A stretch of DNA of 10,604 bases from JAQGMV01 sp046597455 (GTDB lineage Bacteria; Pseudomonadota; Gammaproteobacteria; Burkholderiales; SG8-41). Position 1 is the first letter of the stretch; every line of letters starts with the position of its first letter. Positions 1-6,066 of this stretch are shown here, piece by piece. The position numbers and the translations under genes are program-made. The notes beneath the pieces were generated by a model, which was given only the letters and a program-made list of their open reading frames with translations, had not been told where the DNA came from and made no database searches. The stretch lies in assembly GCA_046597455.1 (NCBI GenBank), contig JBKJKJ010000601.1, positions 1-10,604 on the forward strand, given 5' to 3'.

Positions 1-1
1 C

Positions 2-319
2 CTTGCGGCCCTGCCGGTGCTGGAAGGCGCCGAGGAGACGAGTGCCGCAGGGATACTGAGCTCGCTGCAGCCGGCGAACGTCCGGCTGCGCCGGGCACTG
101 CGTAACCAGGCGGAAGCCGTGAGCCATCCGCGCTATCCGCTGATTTTCGACCCGCAGACTGCGGGCGGCCTGCTGGCGAGCGTTCCCGCCGACCGCGTCG
201 ATGCCTGCCTGGTTGCGCTGCGCGCGCTGGGATACGCGCACGCGGCGGCCATCGGCCGCGTGCTGAGCCCGGGCGAGGCACTGGAGCCGATCGTGCTCAG
301 GCTGGAGAGCCTGTCGTGA
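2..319 (+). CDS. selD: Selenide, water dikinase (selenophosphate synthetase), C-terminal fragment
   Basis: The open frame enters from the left edge, so only about the last 105 residues are present; the true start is outside the window. SelD makes selenophosphate from selenide and ATP, the selenium donor for Sec-tRNA and for 2-selenouridine in tRNA. Visible family features are an N-terminal stretch resembling the AIRS-type C-terminal domain (LPVLEGAEE, then SAAGILSSLQPAN) and the diagnostic motif FDPQTAGGLLASVP about 45 residues from the fragment's middle, followed by the typical ending GYAHAAAIGRVL. In many proteobacteria SelD of this type is fused behind an FAD/NAD-dependent oxidoreductase domain; that cannot be judged here. 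Its TGA stop overlaps the GTG start of the next gene, implying translational coupling. Its presence supports the in-frame UGA reading of the three minus-strand genes. Confidence 0.9.
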   Translation, partial: LAALPVLEGAEETSAAGILSSLQPANVRLRRALRNQAEAVSHPRYPLIFDPQTAGGLLASVPADRVDACLVALRALGYAHAAAIGRVLSPGEALEPIVLRLESLS

Positions 320-987
320 CGGCCGGTGAGATCGCGACGTTTATCGTGTGGCCGATTGCCTTCGGCCTGCTGGGTTTCATCGAGCCGTGCGTAATCGGCG
401 CGACCCTGCTGTTCATCAAGACGACCGAAGGGCAGTCCACGGCGACCAAGATGGGTCAGGTGCTCGCTTTCACCCTGAGCCGTGCAGTGTTCATCGGTGT
501 GCTGGGCGCGCTCGCGGCGTACATCGGAACCTTGTTCCTCGGGGTACAGAAAGCGGTGTGGATACTGATGGGCGTGCTCTACGTGGGAATCGGCGTCCTC
601 TACCTCACCGGGCGCATCGGCACATTCATGGTTTCGATCGGTCCGCGGCTCGCGTCGCTCTCCAGCCCGCGAGGCTCGATCCTTCTCGGGATGGTTTTCG
701 GTCTCAACATCCCGGCGTGCGCAGGTCCGCTCCTGCTTGCGCTGTTGGCCGCGTCAGCCGCCGGGGGGGCGAGCGGCGAGACGGTAGCGCGCGGTTTCGT
801 CTCGCTCGGCCTGTTCGGTTTCGCGCTGTCTTTGCCGCTCGTCGCCGCAGTGCTTTTCCAGCGCGCCCGCCGTATGCTCGACAGGCTCGCCGGGCTGACC
901 CGCCGCCTGCCGCTGTGGACCGGGACCTTGTTCGTCTTGCTGGGCGCGTGGTCGATCTGGTTCGGCCTTTTCGTCGCTATCGGATAA
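316..987 (+). CDS. CcdA/DsbD-type transmembrane thiol-disulfide carrier
   Basis: A 223-residue, very hydrophobic protein with about six membrane segments. It resembles the CcdA / DsbD transmembrane domain family, which moves reducing equivalents from cytoplasmic thioredoxin to extracytoplasmic thiol proteins. Two cysteines sit in the expected places: C25 in the first helix (FIEPCVIGATLL) and C135 in a later helix (GLNIPACAGPLLLALL). The ending contains two further helices around LWTGTLFVLLGAWSIWFGLF. The start is GTG inside the selD stop (GTGA overlap) with GGAGAG six bases upstream. Being coupled to selD, it may deliver electrons to a selenium- or thiol-based exported system; that role is inferred. 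The exact partner and transport direction are unknown. Confidence 0.82.
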   Translation: MTAGEIATFIVWPIAFGLLGFIEPCVIGATLLFIKTTEGQSTATKMGQVLAFTLSRAVFIGVLGALAAYIGTLFLGVQKAVWILMGVLYVGIGVLYLTGRIGTFMVSIGPRLASLSSPRGSILLGMVFGLNIPACAGPLLLALLAASAAGGASGETVARGFVSLGLFGFALSLPLVAAVLFQRARRMLDRLAGLTRRLPLWTGTLFVLLGAWSIWFGLFVAIG

Positions 988-993
988 GCACCA

Positions 994-1009
994 TGCGGTG
1001 CGCACCGCA
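994..1009. repeat. 16-bp perfect palindrome between the CcdA-like and GR-like genes
   Basis: TGCGGTGCGCACCGCA is a perfect self-complementary 16-mer lying seven bases after the stop of the CcdA-like gene. As RNA it can fold into a 6-bp stem with a GCGC loop. A T run (about 1025..1030) follows, but 15 bases away, too far for a classical intrinsic terminator. It could be a weak terminator/attenuator or a dyad operator for the flavoprotein gene; the sequence does not decide. Confidence 0.45.
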
Positions 1010-1052
1010 CTGCAAGCATCGAAGTTTTTTATAGCAACCGAGGAAGAAACCC

Positions 1053-2402
1053 ATGACCACCCAATACGATCTCATCGCCATCGGAACCGGCACCGGCGCA
1101 TCAGGCGCCGCTTCCCACTGCCGCGCGGCCGGATGGCGCGTGGCGGTCATCGATCATCTGCCTTACGGGGGCACGTGCGCCCTGCGTGGATGCGATCCTA
1201 AAAAAGTTCTCGTCGGCGCAGCGGAGCTCATCGACCATGCCCACCGAATGCGCGGCAAAGGCAACAGCGGCGGCGAGCCCGACATCGCATGGGGCGATCT
1301 CATGGCGTTCAAGCGCACCTTCACCGAACCTGTTCCCCCAATGAAGGAAAAGAGTTTCGAAAAGGACGGCATCGATACCTACCACGGGCGTGCGCGGTTC
1401 CGGGGACCTCATTCAGTCGAGGTCGGCGGCGAGGTGCTCGAAGGTCGTTACATCCTCATCGGCGTGGGCGCGGTGCCGGTGACGCTGGGCATTCCGGGTG
1501 AAGCGCATTTGACGACCAGCACAGAGTTTCTCGAGCTCGACCGGCTGCCCAAACGCATCATCCTGGTCGGTGGCGGTTTCATCGCGGCCGAGTTTTCACA
1601 CATCGCTGCGCGAGCCGGTGCGCACGTCACCGTGCTGCAACGGTCCGGGCGCATTCTGCCGCCTTTCGATCCCGACCTGGTCGGCTGGCTCATGGAGAAA
1701 TTCAAGGCGGTCGGGGTCGACGTGCGGCTCGACACGAGCGCAACCGCGATCGAAAAGACGACCCGTGGCTTTTCGGTTCGCGCGAGCTCGAACGGACGGG
1801 ACGAGGTGCTCACCGCCGATCTGGTGGTGCACGCGGCGGGGCGCGTGCCCGATCTCGACCCGCTCGACCTTGCCGCGGCGGGCGTCGAGAGCGAGAAAGG
1901 CCGTCTGAAGCTCAACGAATACCTCCAGAGCGTCTCCAATCCGGCGGTGTATGCAGTTGGTGACGCAGCGCTCAGCGGTCCGCCGCTGACGCCGGTTTCA
2001 AACCATGATGCGAAAGTCGCCGCGGCCAACATGCTGAAGGGGAACCACGCGAAGCCGAACTATGCCGGCGTCCCGAGCGTGGCTTACACGATTCCGCCCA
2101 TTGCCTCGGTGGGCCTGAGCGAGAAACGGGCGCGCGACGACGGTCTGAAGTTCCGCGTGCAAAGTCAGAACGCATCGGACTGGTACACCGCGAGGCGTGT
2201 CGGCGAATCGGTCTACGGGTTCAAAGTCCTCGTCGAAGAAGGCAGCCAGCGCATCCTCGGCGCCCACCTGGTGGGGCCGCACGTGGACGAAGTCATCAAT
2301 ATTTTCGCGCTGGCCATCCGCAAAGGGCTGACCGCCGAGGATCTGAAGACCACGATTTTCGCCTATCCGACAGGGGCCTCCGATATCAGCCACATGGTTT
2401 GA
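1053..2402 (+). CDS. Glutathione reductase / dihydrolipoyl dehydrogenase-like FAD-NAD(P) oxidoreductase
   Basis: A full-length (449 aa) class I pyridine nucleotide-disulfide oxidoreductase. The N-terminal FAD-binding fold is at residues 6-35 (LIAIGTGTGASGAASHC). The redox-active disulfide is C42/C47 in GGTCALRGCDPKK, where the usual PSK is PKK. The NAD(P)-binding fold begins near 168 (RIILVGGGFIAAEF), and the second FAD motif VYAVGDAAL is near 300. The dimerisation domain ends FAYPTGASDIS: the usual catalytic His of HPTxxE is Tyr438 and the Glu is Ser443. The substrate is therefore uncertain; it is not safely glutathione reductase or lipoamide dehydrogenase, and a mercuric-reductase-like or low-molecular-weight disulfide reductase role is possible. 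A GAGGAAG ribosome binding site precedes the ATG. It lies 65 bases behind the CcdA-like gene in the selD cluster. Confidence 0.85.
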   Translation: MTTQYDLIAIGTGTGASGAASHCRAAGWRVAVIDHLPYGGTCALRGCDPKKVLVGAAELIDHAHRMRGKGNSGGEPDIAWGDLMAFKRTFTEPVPPMKEKSFEKDGIDTYHGRARFRGPHSVEVGGEVLEGRYILIGVGAVPVTLGIPGEAHLTTSTEFLELDRLPKRIILVGGGFIAAEFSHIAARAGAHVTVLQRSGRILPPFDPDLVGWLMEKFKAVGVDVRLDTSATAIEKTTRGFSVRASSNGRDEVLTADLVVHAAGRVPDLDPLDLAAAGVESEKGRLKLNEYLQSVSNPAVYAVGDAALSGPPLTPVSNHDAKVAAANMLKGNHAKPNYAGVPSVAYTIPPIASVGLSEKRARDDGLKFRVQSQNASDWYTARRVGESVYGFKVLVEEGSQRILGAHLVGPHVDEVINIFALAIRKGLTAEDLKTTIFAYPTGASDISHMV

Positions 2403-2486
2403 AGCGATCGCGTTTACGCGGATGGGACATTTCATCCAGCGCGCCGCAGGCACGACCCGGGCGCACCGTGAATCATTCGCTGTTCA

Positions 2487-3104
2487 ATGAAAGCAAAAAT
2501 CATCATCGTCGCAGGTGTGATCGCGCTCATCGCAGTGGGTGTCTGGCAATGGGAGTGGGACATGCAGCGGCTCCAGAGCTGGATCGGCGATCACGCATTT
2601 CTCGGCGCGGTGATTTACGTGTCGCTCGTGGCCGCGTCGGTCGTGCTGCTGCCATTTTCATCCCTGCCTCTGCTGCCGCTCGCCACGCAGAGCTTCGGCG
2701 TCGTGATGACCGCGCTGCTGAGCGCGGCCGGCTGGTGGGCCGGCTGCCTGATCGCCTTCCAGATCGCGCGTCTCGGGCGCCCGTACCTGGAGCGATACAC
2801 CTCCATGAAGGCTGTCGACCGTCTGGAGGCGCGAGTTCCGGACGACGTCGGCTTCGGCGGCATCGTGGTGTTACGCATCATTCTGCCGGTGGACGTCGTG
2901 AGCTTCGCGCTCGGCCTGCTGAAGAGGCTGCGCTTCAGCACTTACGCTGCGGCGTCGCTCGTCGGCATCCTGCCCTTTGCGTTCGTCTGGAGTTACGCCG
3001 GCGGGCAACTCGGCGCGGGCCGCTTTCTGTCTTTCGCGGCGATCGTGGCCGCGATGACTGCGGTAGTGCTGGTGGTGCGGCGCCTGTGGAAGACGCACCG
3101 CTGA
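2487..3104 (+). CDS. TVP38/TMEM64 (VTT domain, DedA-related) membrane protein
   Basis: A 205-residue integral membrane protein. An N-terminal helix (residues 4-20) precedes the VTT domain, with hydrophobic segments at about 38-60, 72-94, 122-145, 150-172 and 180-198. The family pattern is visible in the conserved stretch LRIILPVDVVSFALGLLK (129-146) followed by STYAAASLVGILPFAFVWSY and AGGQLG. VTT/DedA proteins are linked to lipid scrambling or membrane homeostasis; the substrate cannot be read from sequence. No clear Shine-Dalgarno precedes the ATG, and the 84-base gap after the flavoprotein gene holds only small inverted repeats such as CGCG-TTTA-CGCG. Next to CcdA-like and GR-like genes it is probably the last gene of the plus-strand unit. 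Genomic pairing of VTT proteins with GR-like flavoproteins is common. Confidence 0.82.
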   Translation: MKAKIIIVAGVIALIAVGVWQWEWDMQRLQSWIGDHAFLGAVIYVSLVAASVVLLPFSSLPLLPLATQSFGVVMTALLSAAGWWAGCLIAFQIARLGRPYLERYTSMKAVDRLEARVPDDVGFGGIVVLRIILPVDVVSFALGLLKRLRFSTYAAASLVGILPFAFVWSYAGGQLGAGRFLSFAAIVAAMTAVVLVVRRLWKTHR

Positions 3105-3133
3105 TCAGGTGACCGTTTTCGACAACCGCGCGC

Positions 3134-3174
3134 GATCGAGCCCGTCGCCTCGGCATGAGGCAACAAGCTCGATC
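3134..3174. terminator. Nested inverted repeat between convergent units (possible bidirectional terminator)
   Basis: An outer 8-bp perfect stem pairs 3134-3141 (GATCGAGC) with 3167-3174 (GCTCGATC). Inside it a second 5-bp stem pairs GCCTC (3147-3151) with GAGGC (3157-3161) around a GGCAT loop. It lies between the TVP38-like gene (ending 3104) and the tRNA-Cys 3' end (3180) from the opposite strand, the expected site for a bidirectional terminator. No strong T tract follows on either strand, so termination is inferred from position and structure only. Confidence 0.4.
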
Positions 3175-3179
3175 CAGAA

Positions 3180-3252
3180 TGGAGGCGGGGGATGGAATTG
3201 AACCACCGTACGTGGCTTTGCAGGCCACGGCATAACACTCTGCCACCCCGCC
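3180..3252 (-). tRNA. tRNA-Cys (anticodon GCA)
   Basis: The minus strand folds as a cloverleaf. The 7-bp acceptor is GGCGGGG with CCCCGCC, the discriminator is U73 (a tRNA-Cys identity base), and a genomically encoded CCA ends it at 3180. The D stem is GCA/TGC, the anticodon stem GTGGC/GCCAC around loop CTGCAAA (anticodon GCA), and the T arm GGTGG-TTCAATT-CCATC with one G-U pair. The gene is 73 nt with CCA. The D loop reads AGTGTTA, one base shorter than the usual AGYGGTTA, so the conserved G18-G19 pair is reduced to a single G. It starts 26 bases after the stop of the GST gene on the same strand and may be co-transcribed. Confidence 0.93.
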
Positions 3253-3278
3253 GTTGATCGGTCCGGCTACTGCTGAAA

Positions 3279-3971
3279 TCAGGCCGCCTGCGGGCTCGGC
3301 GTATTCTGTGGAAACAGGTGACGGCGCGCTTCGTCATCCATCTCGGTCTTGAATGCGTATTTTTCTTTCAGGGCATTCGCACGCACCGCCGCGGGCCGGG
3401 CGCTGATCTCGTCGAACAGCCGCTTCAGGTTGGGCATGCGCGTCCAGGCATCTTCGCCCAGCACGAACGGCACGACGCGCCCCCAGCCCCACACTGCCAT
3501 GTCGACAATCGAGTAGGTGTCGCCGACCATGTAAGCCCGGGTTGCGAGCCGGGCATCGAGAAGCCCGAAGTGACGCTCGGCCTCGCGCGAGTAGCGGTTG
3601 ATCGCGTACGCGAGCTTCTCGGGCGCGAAGTGCTTGAAATGCACAGCCTGGCCGGAGTAAGGCCCGATGCCGGTCGCCACGAACATCAGCCACGACAACA
3701 TCTCGCCGCGCACAGCGGGTTTATTCTCGGGCAGGAAGCGGCCAGTCTTCTCGGCGAGGTAGAGCAGGATCGCATTGCTGTCGAAGACCGTCACGTCGCC
3801 GTCAACGATCGCGGGCGTCTTGGAATTCGGATTGATCGCTTTGAACGACGACGCATGCTGCTCGCCCTTGCGCGTATCGACCGGCACGAGCTCGTAAGGC
3901 AGCCCGGTTTCCTCGAGTAACAGTGCCACTTTGGCCGGGTTGGGCGAAGGGTGGTAATAGAACTTGATCAT
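3279..3971 (-). CDS. Glutathione S-transferase family protein
   Basis: A 230-residue cytosolic GST of the YfcG/Ure2-like (nu/beta-like) kind. The N-terminal thioredoxin fold (residues 1-80) has the probable glutathione-activating segment HPSPNPAKVALLLEE (N11 equivalent), the cis-proline loop INPNSKTPAIVDGD and the gamma-glutamyl binding motif FDSNAILLYLAEKTG, with Asp where Glu is more usual. The C-terminal helical domain (about 90-215) holds the N-capping-like motif YSIVDMAVWGW. The start is well supported: AGGAG seven bases upstream of ATG. It sits 46 bases behind GrdB-like copy 1 in the same direction, so a shared transcript is likely, possibly giving a glutathione-dependent step or selenol/thiol reduction; that link is inference. 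Confidence 0.88.
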   Translation of the reverse strand: MIKFYYHPSPNPAKVALLLEETGLPYELVPVDTRKGEQHASSFKAINPNSKTPAIVDGDVTVFDSNAILLYLAEKTGRFLPENKPAVRGEMLSWLMFVATGIGPYSGQAVHFKHFAPEKLAYAINRYSREAERHFGLLDARLATRAYMVGDTYSIVDMAVWGWGRVVPFVLGEDAWTRMPNLKRLFDEISARPAAVRANALKEKYAFKTEMDDEARRHLFPQNTPSPQAA

Positions 3972-4017
3972 GGTGAGTCTCCTGGACGCCGGCAGGAATC
4001 AACCGGCTGTTGTCGCG

Positions 4018-5253
4018 TCATGCCGGCGAACCGGCTCGTTCCGCCAGTGCGTGGCCGATGGCTCGAGGCACGAGCGAAAGCTTGCCCAACGGCTGCAGTG
4101 ACTTGTCGTTACTTCTGAGGCACGCCTGCTGAATGGCCAGAAACACTTTCGCTGTTGCGGTCTCGAACCAGAACCACCGATCGATCGCTTTGGACGAAAG
4201 ATTGCCCGGCTGCGCGGCCACCGCCTCGTAGTGATAGGCCTTGAGATCGTCGCACGCGCGCTTCAACGCAATCCCGGCTGAAAGACTCGCATCGTAGGAC
4301 GCTGCCGGCGTTTCACTCGTAAAGCTCGCTGCAAAGCGCGCAGCCTCGTCCACGCTCAACCCCGAAACGCCGACCGTCGTGCGGCCCCGACGTTTCAACG
4401 CGAGCTCGTACCACGGCGCGAGCTGCGAGATCTCGCGTCGCATGGCTGCGACCGGATCGTCGCTATCGGTTTGTGCCGGCGCGAAGCTCACCGGACAGGC
4501 GAATGTCGTCTCGCCCGTCGTGTCCGCCGGCGCGTCCTCGGGGAAATCCTCCAGAACCGGACCTGCGGATCGATCGAACAACGTCAGCAGCGCGCGAACG
4601 ACCTTGCGCTGGAAATCCGGAGCATTGGGCGCGCCGAACGGACGACCCAGCATGAAAGGAACCCACAGCGCGCGTGGCGGCTTGATCGCAGCAGTCTGCT
4701 CGCGAATAAGACTGATCTGCGCGGTCGGCACGCCTTCGCGCTCGATGAAATGGCCCAGTGCGCCCACGGCGCACGTGCAGTTGGGTCAGACCGGTGTGAG
4801 CAGGACGGCGTCGACGCCGTCCCGCTTCATCAAACCCGCAAGCTCCTGGGCCTTGGCTTCCAGGCTTTGTCCGGGTGTAGCGCCCATGAACGAGTAATGG
4901 AAATCCGATACCGCTCCTATTGTTCCGTCCGCTTCGAGCTCGCGCAGCCGATCGATCGGAAACACGACATTGATGTCTTCCTGAAAACCGCTGCGATCGT
5001 AGTTGACCGAGATGTGGCTCATCACGAGATCGCCCGCGGCGGCATCGCCGGGGATGATGCGATAGTCGGACGAGCCCATTTCGAACGGACGGTCGGCGCG
5101 CCTGTGCAGCCCCGCCGTGGTGACGATCGCAACGCGACGCTGGTTCAGCGCCGGCCCAGACGCAAACGGCGTCCTGCCGTAGTCGGGTAACGCGGTGATC
5201 TTGTCCAGGTGGTGCTGTCGTTCCCATTCGGGCAGATCGGAGAGTCTGGCCAT
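4018..5253 (-). CDS. GrdB/PrdB-like selenoprotein reductase, copy 1 (in-frame UGA = Sec156)
   Basis: Read through one UGA (4788-4786), the frame gives a 411-residue protein; both sides lie in the same frame with no indel. It matches the selenoprotein B family of glycine/sarcosine/betaine/D-proline reductases. The first half carries RIIPGD (65-70), VMSHISVNYDRSGFQEDINV (77-96) and FPIDRLREL. Then comes GVDAVLLTPV-U-PNCTC, equivalent to the UxxC redox motif of GrdB/PrdB. The second half has PRALWVPFMLGRPFG (193-207), Cys253 (FACPVSF) and RRGRTTVG. In known family members the selenolate attacks an activated substrate C-N bond; the substrate here is unknown, and the GrdA, GrdC/D, GrdE/PrdA partners are absent. 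The start at 5253 is chosen over 5283 because AAGGA lies seven bases upstream and the MARL N-terminus matches copy 2. A SECIS-like hairpin follows the UGA. The alternative, a nonsense-broken gene, is unlikely because copy 2 has the same UGA. Confidence 0.88.
4759..4788 (-). promoter_or_regulatory. Sec UGA codon and candidate bacterial SECIS hairpin, GrdB-like copy 1
   Basis: The UGA is 4788-4786. After 12 bases a perfect 6-bp stem forms between TGCGCC (4773-4768) and GGCGCA (4764-4759) with a GTG loop (4767-4765). The loop G-U lies 18 bases after the UGA, the spacing seen in E. coli fdhF. An additional CCCA/TGGG pairing at the base is possible. SelB binding is inferred from position and loop sequence. 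Without SelB, translation would stop here and leave a 155-residue product. Confidence 0.72.
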
Positions 5254-5322
5254 GCTGGATTCCTTTGTTAAAAAACGCGGCAAGCGCCATTGTGAACCGT
5301 GAGGTCCATAACGCAGAAATAA

Positions 5323-5907
5323 CTACTTGTCGATGCAGCGCAGCATCACAGCAGCGATGTCGTCCAGCACGGCCCGTTCGGGCCGCGCTTTGCCGATGAG
5401 ACGCAATCCCTGAAAGCTGGCGGTGAGAAACCGCGCCAGCGCATTCACATCCGCACTCTCGGCAATTTCACCGCGCGCCTGGGCGCGGCTCAGCGCATCG
5501 CGGAAAACCGACTCGATCCGGTCGAGCGCGCGCCGCACATGGGCACTGGCGTTTGGGTCATTACGAGCGAGCTCCCCGGCGCAGTTTCCAATGAAGCAAC
5601 CGCGTCTGCCGGGGCCGGCAACAATGTCATCCGTCATTCGACCCAGCAGCATCGCGATCGATTCACGAATCGTGTGAGGCCCCGCGAGCGCAGCCGTAAT
5701 GCGTACCACAGCCTCGTCTTCATAGTGGCGCAGCGTGGTCAGATACAGCTCGTGTTTGTCGCCGAACGCCGCATACAGGCTGGAGCGACCCAGGCCGGTG
5801 GCCTCGCACAAATCGTCGAGCGAAGTCGACTCGTAGCCTTTCGCCCAGAACACTTTCATCGCGCGATCGAGCACGGTCTGAACTTCGAATTCCCGGGGAC
5901 GCGCCAT
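5323..5907 (-). CDS. TetR/AcrR family transcriptional regulator
   Basis: A 194-residue one-component repressor. The N-terminal helix-turn-helix domain (residues 1-55) shows the typical start MARPREFE, then AMKVFWAKGYESTSLDDLC, ATGLGRSSLYAAFGDKHELY. The C-terminal ligand domain includes GRRGCFIGNCAGELARND, a form common in proteobacterial TetR proteins that answer small organic or electrophilic ligands; two Cys (in GCFIGNC) could make it redox-sensitive, which is inference. The start at 5907 fits the family N-terminus; an upstream extension would run through its own promoter. No purine-rich ribosome site precedes it: the leader is pyrimidine-rich. It lies between the two GrdB-like genes, so it probably regulates itself and one or both of them. 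Confidence 0.9.
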   Translation of the reverse strand: MARPREFEVQTVLDRAMKVFWAKGYESTSLDDLCEATGLGRSSLYAAFGDKHELYLTTLRHYEDEAVVRITAALAGPHTIRESIAMLLGRMTDDIVAGPGRRGCFIGNCAGELARNDPNASAHVRRALDRIESVFRDALSRAQARGEIAESADVNALARFLTASFQGLRLIGKARPERAVLDDIAAVMLRCIDK

Positions 5908-5938
5908 AAATTGGATTGGGGAAATTGGAGAAACGGAA

Positions 5939-5958
5939 GGACTGGAGGACTGGAGGAC
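5939..5958. repeat. 8-bp tandem repeat in the tetR leader
   Basis: GGACTGGA is present twice in tandem followed by a partial third unit GGAC. It lies in the presumed 5' untranslated region of the tetR gene (minus-strand transcript reads pyrimidine-rich, with CCTCC twice). Function is unknown. Confidence 0.6.
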
Positions 5959-5959
5959 A

Positions 5960-5994
5960 TGCACCAACAGTGCATTCAGGACTATACAGTACAG
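5960..5994. promoter_or_regulatory. Candidate TetR operators (two dyads)
   Basis: Two inverted repeats lie at the predicted tetR promoter. TGCAC-caaca-GTGCA (5960-5974) is a perfect 5-bp dyad at the expected transcription start. CTATAC-a-GTACAG (5982-5994) is a 6-bp dyad with one mismatch overlapping the -10 box. Such placement fits autorepression by the adjacent TetR protein. Which dyad, if any, is bound is not determined. Confidence 0.45.
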
Positions 5995-6010
5995 AACCGC
6001 CTCATGCAAA
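5981..6010 (-). promoter_or_regulatory. Candidate sigma-70 promoter of tetR
   Basis: On the minus strand TTTGCA (6010-6005, -35, 4 of 6 consensus) and TATAGT (5986-5981, -10, 5 of 6) are separated by 18 bases. This sits in the 159-base gap between GrdB-like copy 2 and tetR and would give a leader of roughly 65-70 bases. It implies that tetR, and probably GrdB-like copy 1 and the GST behind it, can be transcribed independently of the upstream operon. Confidence 0.5.
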
Positions 6011-6066
6011 CGGGAGCGGCGCGCTCAGGCTTGCGATCGGGGATTACCGGGCACGCGCCCAAGGCG

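Noticed and set aside
348..1034. Plus-strand open frame of 228 codons in another frame of the CcdA-like gene
   Set aside because: Arg/Pro-rich shadow of a clear membrane protein gene.
2400..3281. Other UGA stops (GR-like at 2400, TVP38-like at 3102, GST at 3279) considered as Sec codons
   Set aside because: Each occurs at the normal family C-terminus, with no conserved sequence or suitable redox motif around it.
4018..4767. Separate gene starting at GTG 4767 (and a separate upstream gene ending at 4786)
   Set aside because: No ribosome site; the GTG lies within the SECIS-like hairpin, and both segments are halves of one GrdB-like protein in one frame.
5253..5283. Upstream start at 5283 for GrdB-like copy 1
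   Set aside because: The AAGGA ribosome site serves the ATG at 5253, and the MARL N-terminus matches copy 2.
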